6,593 nt of DNA. Origin: SFTJ01 sp051871555 (GTDB taxonomy: Bacteria; Bacteroidota; Bacteroidia; Bacteroidales; Muribaculaceae). The stretch lies in assembly GCA_051871555.1 (NCBI GenBank), contig JBJECZ010000103.1, positions 1 through 6,593 of the forward strand, read 5' to 3'. Shown here piece after piece: positions 1 to 5,092 of this stretch. Both the position numbers and the translations under genes were made by a program. Position 1 is the first letter of the stretch, and the number at the start of each line of letters is the position of its first letter. A model generated the notes under the pieces. That model was not told the DNA's origin. It did not search any database and saw only the letters and a list, made by a program, of their open reading frames with translations.

Positions 1-420
1 GATGAAAATGATTAGCAAGGTGGTGATAATAGAAATGATGTACATTCCGGCACCCACAGCGAGCCCAATCATTGCCGTAATCCAAATGCCGGCGGCGGTG
101 GTCAATCCGCGAACCGAGCCTTTCATTTGAATGATGGCGCCGGCGCCAAGGAAACCAATACCCGACACCACTTGCGCCGCTATTCTGCCCGGGTCGCCAT
201 TCTTCAGCCCCATAAACTCCTGAGGAATGTAGATTGACACGAGCATGGCAAGCGTGGCGCCTGTGCAGATGAGCGAAAACGTGCGCATTCCTGCCATTTG
301 TCCTTTCTTCATTCGCTCGATGCCGACAGCGGCACCAAGAAACATGCTCAGCAGTAGGCGAATGGTGGCATTTACCCAATTAACGTCCTGTTGCTGAATG
401 AGTGATGCTATATAGTCCAT
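1..420 (-). CDS. MgtC/SapB family inner-membrane protein, 3' end missing (cut by window edge)
   Basis: The reading frame opens at the ATG at 420-418 and stays open for 140 codons to the left edge, so the C-terminus lies outside the window. The protein is hydrophobic and has the hallmarks of the MgtC N-terminal membrane domain: LGAAVGIER near residues 28-36, GMRTFSL at 44-50, DPGRIAAQVVSGIGFLGAGAI at about 76-96, and RGLTTAAGIWITAMIGLAVG at 104-123. I see about four membrane segments so far. Characterised MgtC proteins affect growth in low magnesium and, in Salmonella, modulate the F1Fo ATP synthase. Many family members in commensals have no tested role, so only family membership is claimed. 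A matching promoter lies 32 nt upstream of the start codon. The gene is transcribed divergently from the transporter at 654. Whether a soluble C-terminal domain is present cannot be seen here. Confidence 0.93.
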   Translation of the reverse strand, partial: MDYIASLIQQQDVNWVNATIRLLLSMFLGAAVGIERMKKGQMAGMRTFSLICTGATLAMLVSIYIPQEFMGLKNGDPGRIAAQVVSGIGFLGAGAIIQMKGSVRGLTTAAGIWITAMIGLAVGAGMYIISIITTLLIIFI

Positions 421-451
421 AATAGAAAAACCTGCTTGTTTGTTGTTAATG

Positions 452-483
452 CAAATATAACCAGAATGCTTCAATTTGGCAAA
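452..483 (-). promoter_or_regulatory. Bacteroidota-type promoter of the mgtC-like gene
   Basis: Read on the minus strand, TTTG (483-480) is followed after exactly 20 nt by TATATTTG (459-452). This matches the -33 TTTG and -7 TAnnTTTG elements of the Bacteroides primary sigma factor. Transcription should begin near 447, giving a leader of about 27 nt before the ATG at 420. No Shine-Dalgarno sequence is visible in that leader. The -33 box lies inside a perfect inverted repeat (472-486). Confidence 0.75.
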
Positions 484-486
484 TTG
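472..486. repeat. 15-bp palindrome CAATTT-GGC-AAATTG over the mgtC -33 box
   Basis: This is a perfect 6-bp inverted repeat around a 3-nt centre. It covers the whole -33 element of the mgtC-like promoter and could be an operator for a dimeric regulator. AT-rich intergenic DNA also produces such palindromes by chance, and the CAAA half is required by the promoter itself. Function is therefore uncertain. Confidence 0.35.
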
Positions 487-492
487 GTTTGG

Positions 493-505
493 CGAAGATG
501 CTTCG
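493..505. repeat. Short inverted repeat CGAAG-ATG-CTTCG between the divergent promoters
   Basis: A perfect 5-bp inverted repeat with a 3-nt centre. Its centre is 20 bp from the centre of the palindrome at 472-486, which places both on the same face of the helix. It lies upstream of both divergent promoters. It may be a second regulator half-site or a chance repeat. Confidence 0.25.
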
Positions 506-550
506 AAAATAGTGATAATTGCATAATGTTAAAAAATATTACAACTTGTG

Positions 551-582
551 TTTGTGGCAAAACGGAAAAAGTGCTAACTTTG
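551..582 (+). promoter_or_regulatory. Bacteroidota-type promoter of the transporter gene
   Basis: TTTG (551-554), a 20-nt spacer and TAACTTTG (575-582) match the -33/-7 consensus of the Bacteroides primary sigma factor perfectly. The predicted start of transcription is near 587, leaving a 5' leader of roughly 67 nt before the ATG at 654. The leader is A/T-rich, ends in CAAAAAG before the start codon and lacks a clear Shine-Dalgarno sequence, which is normal for this phylum. Confidence 0.82.
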
Positions 583-587
583 TAAAC

Positions 588-606
588 AAATTGCGAAATG
601 CAATTT
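588..606 (+). promoter_or_regulatory. Hairpin at the predicted 5' end of the transporter mRNA
   Basis: AAATTGC (588-594) and GCAATTT (600-606) form a perfect 7-bp stem with a 5-nt loop. The hairpin begins one or two bases after the predicted transcription start. A terminal hairpin of this type can protect an mRNA from enzymes that sense a free 5' monophosphate. The stem has only two G-C pairs, so its stability is modest, and the role is inferred. Confidence 0.35.
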
Positions 607-653
607 TATCGGAGTCTTGAAAACATTATAATCAAAATAAAAAATTCAAAAAG

Positions 654-2330
654 ATGGATTGGATAGTAGATTTATTTACTGGAGGTTCAGTAGCTCATTC
701 AATCTTGGTGTACTCGCTTGTGATAGCCTTTGGCGTGATGCTTGGTAAAGTGAAGTTTTTTGGCATATCACTTGGCACAACTTTTGTGCTGTTTGTGGGC
801 ATCTTGATGGGGCATTTTGGGCTTTCGGTTGATTCGGGTGTGCTTCATTTCATCAGAGAGTTTGGACTTATTTTGTTCATCTTCTCGATTGGTATGCAGG
901 TTGGTCCCGGATTCTTTTCTTCGTTTAAGAAGGGTGGTTTGGTGTTAAACGGACTTGCCATGCTGCTTATTGGGTTGAACATTGTGGTCGCCCTTGTGAT
1001 TTACTACGGAATAGGCAATGTGCGCTTGACCGACTTGGTGGGTATCTTATCGGGTGCTGTGACCAATACTCCCGGACTTGGTGCTGCTCAGCAGACCCTG
1101 ATTGAAACCAAGGGCGCCGATGCCGGAGCACTCAACGAGGCAATGTCGATGGGTTATGCAGCTGCATATCCTCTTGGTGTTGTGGGCATCATCTTGTCGA
1201 TGATTCTTGTTAAGGTGTTCTTCCGCATCAAGATTGACGAGGAAAGCAATAAGATTGAGGAGGAAAGCGAGGATAGCTACCTGAAGCCTTATTGCGTGAC
1301 CTTTGAAGTCACTAACGAGCTCATTGCCGGAAGCACAGTGCTGCGCTTGAGTCAAATGATTGACCGCAACTTTGTGATTTCGCGCATGCAGCGTCAGGAT
1401 GGCTCGTTTGTGCTGCCTAAGTCGACAACAACAATTGAGATGCACGACAAACTGCTGATTGTTATGTCGCAGCAGGACGAAGGAGCATTCTCGATGTTCG
1501 TTGGTCCGAAAGTAGATATGGAATGGCAGGACGACCCTCGCGAAGTGGTTTCGCGCCGCATTGTGGTGACCAATAGCCAATATGTTGGCCGCAAGATTGG
1601 CACACTGCGTTTGCGCATGGGTTATCGCCTGAATGCCACTCGCGTAAACCGTGCCGGTGTCGACCTTCTGGCTCGCCCCAACTTGGCATTGCAGATTGGC
1701 GACCGCATCACTGTAGTGGGTGGTCTTGACGATATCAACCGTTTGGCATCGAAGATGGGTAACTCGCTCCGTCGCCTCAACGAGCCTAACATGTTCACTA
1801 TGTTCATTGGCATCTTCCTCGGCATTGTGTTGGGTTCAATTCCGTTCCTGTTGCCGGGCATGACAGTGCCAATGAAACTTGGTTTGGCAGGTGGCCCTCT
1901 GATTGTTGCCATACTTGTGAGCCGATTTGGATATAAACTTAAACTGGTGACTTACACCACCAGCGCAGCCAATCTGCTGCTTCGCGAAATAGGCATCTGC
2001 TTGTTCCTTGCTTCGGTGGGTATTGCTGCCGGTAAGGATTTTGCCGCTACAGTGTTTAATGCTCAAGGTGCCACTTGGGTGCTGTATGGCTTCCTGATAA
2101 CTATTATCCCGCTGATGGTGGTTGGAACATTGGCCCGTTGGCGTCACAAGTTGAATTATTGCACAATCATCGGTTTGCTGTCTGGCGCAACCACCGACCC
2201 ACCGGCATTGGCATACGCCAACAAGGTGGCTAACAACGATGCTCCTGCGGTGGCTTATTCAACTGTTTATCCTTTGACAATGTTCTTGCGAGTAATCACA
2301 GCTCAATTGTTGGTGCTGTTGCTCGCCTAA
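654..2330 (+). CDS. YidE/YbjL/AspT-type transporter with two RCK_C domains
   Basis: This 558-residue inner-membrane protein belongs to the aspartate:alanine exchanger (AAEx) superfamily. The order is an N-terminal membrane block (about residues 15-190), an acidic linker (193-209), two tandem RCK_C/TrkA_C-like domains (about 213-284 and 300-370), and a C-terminal membrane block (about 381-557). The halves repeat each other: SGAVTNTPGL at 133-142 matches SGATTDPPAL at 510-519, and YAAAYPLG at 168-175 matches AYSTVYPL at 534-541. These are the paired pore motifs of the family. Length and architecture are complete, and the ATG follows a good promoter. Characterised AspT exchanges aspartate for alanine, whereas YidE and YbjL substrates are largely unknown, so the substrate here cannot be named. 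The RCK_C domains suggest control by a bound small ligand. A hydrolase gene follows 100 nt downstream on the same strand. Confidence 0.93.
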   Translation: MDWIVDLFTGGSVAHSILVYSLVIAFGVMLGKVKFFGISLGTTFVLFVGILMGHFGLSVDSGVLHFIREFGLILFIFSIGMQVGPGFFSSFKKGGLVLNGLAMLLIGLNIVVALVIYYGIGNVRLTDLVGILSGAVTNTPGLGAAQQTLIETKGADAGALNEAMSMGYAAAYPLGVVGIILSMILVKVFFRIKIDEESNKIEEESEDSYLKPYCVTFEVTNELIAGSTVLRLSQMIDRNFVISRMQRQDGSFVLPKSTTTIEMHDKLLIVMSQQDEGAFSMFVGPKVDMEWQDDPREVVSRRIVVTNSQYVGRKIGTLRLRMGYRLNATRVNRAGVDLLARPNLALQIGDRITVVGGLDDINRLASKMGNSLRRLNEPNMFTMFIGIFLGIVLGSIPFLLPGMTVPMKLGLAGGPLIVAILVSRFGYKLKLVTYTTSAANLLLREIGICLFLASVGIAAGKDFAATVFNAQGATWVLYGFLITIIPLMVVGTLARWRHKLNYCTIIGLLSGATTDPPALAYANKVANNDAPAVAYSTVYPLTMFLRVITAQLLVLLLA

Positions 2331-2360
2331 AGAGAGATTTTTTAAGTAAATGATTTGTTG

Positions 2361-2415
2361 GCAGCGATGCAGCGCCTGAGTTATGTGTAACTAAGGTTTG
2401 GCATCGCTGCTTTTT
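2361..2415 (+). terminator. Hairpin plus T-run between transporter and hydrolase (terminator or attenuator)
   Basis: GCAGCGATGC (2361-2370) and GCATCGCTGC (2401-2410) pair perfectly over 10 bp and are followed at once by TTTTT (2411-2415). The loop holds a second stem: 2375-2383 pairs with 2388-2396 at eight of nine positions around a TGTG tetraloop. This looks like a strong intrinsic terminator for the transporter mRNA. Only 15 nt separate the T-run from the next start codon, so no promoter fits after it. The hydrolase mRNA must read through it or start within or before it. Confidence 0.8.
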
Positions 2416-2430
2416 AATATTAATTGAGAG

Positions 2431-4281
2431 ATGAAAAGATTGTTAATTGCTGTTTTTGCAGTTATTGTGGCGGTGGGAGCTGAAGCTCAACTGAGCGAAC
2501 GCATGGCAAGACTCGATGCCAAGCTCAATGGCGTGGCAGTGGAAGCCGTGGGCAAATCGGCACCGCTGATTGGCATTACGCCCACAGGAAGCAAGGCCGG
2601 TTCGATAGGCAAGCAATATGTGCAAGCCGTGATGCGTGCCGGCGGCATACCGGTGGTGCTGGCAGCCGACACCACAGCAGAGTATTTGCACAGCGTGGTG
2701 AGCAGGCTCGATGGCGTATTGCTCACCGGGGGCGAAGATGTGGCGCCGTCGTATTATGGCGAAGATGCAGTGGAGCAACTGGGCAAGGTTGATACCATTC
2801 GCGATGTGCTTGAACTCAGCGTTGCCCGATTAGCGGCAAACCGCAACATTCCTGTGCTGGGCATCTGCCGTGGCTTGCAGGTGATGAACATTGCTTTTGG
2901 CGGCACGCTCTATCAGGATTTGCCGTCGCAATATGGCAGCGAGGTGGTTCATCACCGTGTGTCGGCAAGCGAACGCTCAGTGCATAATGTGGTTGTTTGC
3001 GAGTCGTCGAAACTACACGATATATTGCTTGTTGACTCAATGATGGTGAACAGTTCGCATCATCAGGCGGTGAAAGACGTTGCCAAGGGTGCTCGCGTGG
3101 CGGCTTTGAGCACCGACGGCGTGATTGAAGCCATCGACTTCTATCCGGCACGTCGGGCAATGGGTGTTCAATGGCATCCTGAGGGATTCAATGGCAAAAA
3201 CCCATTGATGAACAAGCTATTGGAGTTCTTTGTGTCAGAAGCGAGGCTTTATCAACATGCCAAAGCGGTACACAGCCGGGTGCTGTCGGTTGACACCCAC
3301 ACCGATGCTCCGCTCGACTTTGAAGACGGCGTGGAGCTTGGGTTGCGTTGCAAGAATCGGGTGAATGTGCCAAAGATGCAAGAGGGTATGCTCGACGCAC
3401 AATTCCTGGCAGCCTATGTTGGCAGCGACATCAAGGTGAAAGAAAACGGAAAAACGCGGCGCGTGGCACGCGAGCTGAATCAGGCTACATTCAACGCTTG
3501 TCACGAGCGAGTGCTGCAGCTGATTAATGCCACCATCAAGCAGGCCGAAAAGTATTCGGCAGTGTGCGGAATTGCGAGAAGTGAGGCTGAAGCAGCAGAA
3601 TTGAAAGCTGCCGGCAAAAAAGCCTTTTTTCTTGGAGTGGAAAACGGTATAGGCATTGGCACCGACTTTGGCAGATTGAAGCAGCTGAAGCAGCTGGGCG
3701 TGAAATACATCACGCTTTGCCACACATACGACAACCAAATATGCCATTCTTCAACCCACACGAGCGACGCCAGCAAGGGTCTGACTGCATTTGGAAAGAA
3801 ACTTGTTGCCGAGATGAACCGTGAAGGCATTCTCATCGACCTTTCGCATGCCAGCGAGGGCACGTTTTGGGATGTGATTAAGCGCTCAAAGCAGCCTGTG
3901 TTTTGCTCGCATTCGGGCGCAAGAGCGTTGTGCGACAACGACCGCAACATCACCGACGAACAGCTACGCGCTTTGGCAAAGAACGGCGGTGTGATACAGA
4001 CGGTGGCTTATGGCGGTTTCTTGCGCAAGGACGGCAACGCCACAATTGACGATTTTGTGCGTCACATCGACTATATGGTGAAGGTGGCTGGCATCGACCA
4101 TGTTGGCATCGGTACCGATTTCGATGGTGGTGGCGGCATCCCGGGTTTTCAGTCGGATAGCGATATGATAAACGTGACTATGCGATTGATTGAGATGGGG
4201 TATAGCGACGCCGACCTCGCTAAGATTCTGGGCGGAAACTTCTTTCGCGTGATGAGCGAAGTGGAACAGGGCGCGCGTTGA
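2431..4281 (+). CDS. Exported peptidase C26 / membrane dipeptidase (M19) fusion protein
   Basis: This 616-residue protein starts with a Sec signal peptide (MKR, a hydrophobic core, then AEA before Gln20) and has no lipobox, so it should act in the periplasm. Residues about 45-270 form a gamma-glutamyl-hydrolase-like C26 domain related to PuuD: TGGEDV at 99-104, nucleophile Cys146 in GICRG, SSHHQ at 208-212, and His249/Glu251 in WHPE. Residues about 275-616 form a zinc M19 dipeptidase domain like renal dipeptidase: His290 and Asp292 (HTD), bridging Glu404 (GVENG), His431, His473 (LSH), His494 (SHS), Arg505 and Asp563 (GTDFDG). Every expected catalytic residue is present and there is hardly any linker. 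Known C26 enzymes cut gamma-glutamyl amide bonds and M19 enzymes cut dipeptides, so two-step breakdown of glutathione or gamma-glutamyl peptides is plausible but inferred. Muropeptide or folyl-polyglutamate substrates are alternatives. The ATG sits directly after GAGAG, and no other start would keep the signal peptide. Confidence 0.92.
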   Translation: MKRLLIAVFAVIVAVGAEAQLSERMARLDAKLNGVAVEAVGKSAPLIGITPTGSKAGSIGKQYVQAVMRAGGIPVVLAADTTAEYLHSVVSRLDGVLLTGGEDVAPSYYGEDAVEQLGKVDTIRDVLELSVARLAANRNIPVLGICRGLQVMNIAFGGTLYQDLPSQYGSEVVHHRVSASERSVHNVVVCESSKLHDILLVDSMMVNSSHHQAVKDVAKGARVAALSTDGVIEAIDFYPARRAMGVQWHPEGFNGKNPLMNKLLEFFVSEARLYQHAKAVHSRVLSVDTHTDAPLDFEDGVELGLRCKNRVNVPKMQEGMLDAQFLAAYVGSDIKVKENGKTRRVARELNQATFNACHERVLQLINATIKQAEKYSAVCGIARSEAEAAELKAAGKKAFFLGVENGIGIGTDFGRLKQLKQLGVKYITLCHTYDNQICHSSTHTSDASKGLTAFGKKLVAEMNREGILIDLSHASEGTFWDVIKRSKQPVFCSHSGARALCDNDRNITDEQLRALAKNGGVIQTVAYGGFLRKDGNATIDDFVRHIDYMVKVAGIDHVGIGTDFDGGGGIPGFQSDSDMINVTMRLIEMGYSDADLAKILGGNFFRVMSEVEQGAR

Positions 4282-4302
4282 TTACCCGCACCTGCAAGGC
4301 TG

Positions 4303-4980
4303 TCAGAACAGCGATTTAATCAGGAAGAATATCACAGGTACAATTAAGGACGGCAGCATGTTGAGTGTTTTGCAGTCCTTAATTTTTAGCAGGTTAAGAC
4401 CGGCTGCAAGAATGAGCAGACCACCCACCACCGAAAGCTCGGCAATGAGGTCGTCGTTGATGGCGCTTGCTGAGATGCGAGCAATAAGGTAGAACATACC
4501 CTGCCAGCAAAACAGCACCGGTGCAGCCCAAATCATGCCAATGCCGTAGGTGGTGGCAAGCACAGCCGAGGTTACAAGGTCGAGTGTGGCATTGGTGAAA
4601 AGGAAAGTGTTGTCGCCATGCAGGGCACTGATAACGGGCCCGAGCATCGACAATGTGCCGATGCAATAGAGCAGTATGCCGGTTGAAAGCCCTTCGCCAA
4701 GGTTGCTCGACGAATGCCGCGACGTAAGCCTGTTGAACCAGCCGTCGATGTCGAGCATATAGCCTACAAGCGAACCCACCGACAGGCTAACGATGAACAA
4801 CACAGGGTATTGGCTCTGTGGCATATAAGTTATGAAAGCCCTCAAGCCAATGGCGAGCGAAACCACGCCCATGGCATTGAACAGGGCAGTTTGATATTGA
4901 GGTTTGACGCCTTTTTTGAGCATTGCACCAATGAGTGCGCCAACAACTATTGTGCATGTGTTTACAATTGTTCCTATCAT
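4303..4980 (-). CDS. DUF554 family membrane protein (YqgA/YdfK-like)
   Basis: The 225-residue protein is almost entirely hydrophobic, with about seven membrane segments (roughly residues 4-22, 35-52, 58-76, 99-120, 131-150, 152-170, 183-198 and 207-222; one of these may not span). Family marks are the N-terminus MIGTIVNTCTIVVGALIG, the GILLYCIGTLSMLGPV stretch at 101-116, and the C-terminal GGLLILAAGLNLL...LNMLPSLIVPV. The length matches E. coli YqgA, about 235 residues. The function of DUF554 proteins is not established, and they are annotated only as possible transporters. The start is fixed by the conserved N-terminus. The predicted transcription start lies only a few bases upstream, so the mRNA should be nearly leaderless. 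The gene converges on the hydrolase gene with a 21-nt gap and lies downstream of the RNase gene, from which a terminator separates it. A plus-strand terminator is embedded in its last 30 or so codons. Confidence 0.92.
   Translation of the reverse strand: MIGTIVNTCTIVVGALIGAMLKKGVKPQYQTALFNAMGVVSLAIGLRAFITYMPQSQYPVLFIVSLSVGSLVGYMLDIDGWFNRLTSRHSSSNLGEGLSTGILLYCIGTLSMLGPVISALHGDNTFLFTNATLDLVTSAVLATTYGIGMIWAAPVLFCWQGMFYLIARISASAINDDLIAELSVVGGLLILAAGLNLLKIKDCKTLNMLPSLIVPVIFFLIKSLF
4342..4387 (+). terminator. Intrinsic terminator of the hydrolase mRNA, inside the convergent DUF554 coding sequence
   Basis: On the plus strand AATTAAGGAC (4342-4351) and GTCCTTAATT (4375-4384) form a perfect 10-bp stem. 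GCA/TGC (4353-4355 with 4371-4373) adds an inner 3-bp stem after one mismatch. The stem runs into TTTTT (4383-4387). In the other direction no U-tract follows, so it should act only on plus-strand transcripts. It begins 61 nt after the hydrolase stop codon. The 21-nt gap between the two genes contains no terminator of its own. Confidence 0.65.
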
Positions 4981-4988
4981 AATGGTGG

Positions 4989-5020
4989 CAAAGTTAGCAA
5001 ATTAATGCATTTTTGCCAAA
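4989..5020 (-). promoter_or_regulatory. Bacteroidota-type promoter of the DUF554 gene, giving a near-leaderless mRNA
   Basis: On the minus strand TTTG (5020-5017), a 20-nt spacer and TAACTTTG (4996-4989) match the -33/-7 consensus fully. The start codon at 4980-4978 lies only 8 nt past the -7 box. Transcription should therefore begin about 3-5 nt before the ATG, leaving no room for a ribosome-binding site. The -33 box is made from the end of the T-run of the RNase gene terminator. Confidence 0.8.
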
Positions 5021-5058
5021 AAAATTGCAGCCAGGCATTGTGCTTGCCGGCTGCAATT
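5018..5058 (-). terminator. Intrinsic terminator of the RNase E/G gene
   Basis: AATTGCAGCC and GGCTGCAATT (5058-5049 with 5032-5023, read on the minus strand) form a perfect 10-bp stem. A 1-nt bulge and a further 4-bp stem (5048-5045 with 5037-5034) extend it to a 7-nt loop. On the minus strand seven T residues lie at 5024-5018, the first two of which are also the last two bases of the stem. It lies 35 nt after the stop codon at 5095-5093. Confidence 0.85.
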
Positions 5059-5092
5059 ATGATTGTTCTTATCATTGCAAAATGGTGGTCGC

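Noticed and set aside
135..146. GGCGCCGGCGCC repeat in the mgtC-like gene
   Set aside because: It encodes the conserved Gly-Ala-Gly-Ala of the family motif, so codon choice explains it.
1047..1580. Minus-strand open frame of 177 codons opposite the transporter gene
   Set aside because: Its His/Cys/Arg-rich translation is typical of the reverse of a membrane-protein gene. No promoter or start signal supports it.
3235..3953. Overlapping minus-strand open frames (170 and 150 codons) opposite the hydrolase gene
   Set aside because: They lie opposite the M19 domain with all its metal ligands, overlap each other, and show no recognisable domain.
2431..4281. The C26-M19 join as a frameshift or assembly artefact of two genes
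   Set aside because: The frame is continuous, both domains have full length and intact active sites, and no internal start or signal peptide precedes the M19 part. A genuine fusion is the simpler reading.
3274..4281. M19 domain as a carbapenem-hydrolysing resistance determinant
   Set aside because: Mammalian renal dipeptidase hydrolyses carbapenems, but that does not carry over to distant bacterial homologues, and nothing in the context suggests resistance.
4299..4312. GCTGT-CAGA-ACAGC hairpin at the convergent junction as a bidirectional terminator
   Set aside because: The stem is only 5 bp and no T-run follows on either strand. The hairpin at 4342-4387 is a far better plus-strand terminator, and no convincing minus-strand terminator for the DUF554 gene was found.
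5004..5011. AATGCATT palindrome in the spacer of the DUF554 promoter
   Set aside because: It is only 8 bp and does not extend further. Such a site is expected by chance in AT-rich DNA.
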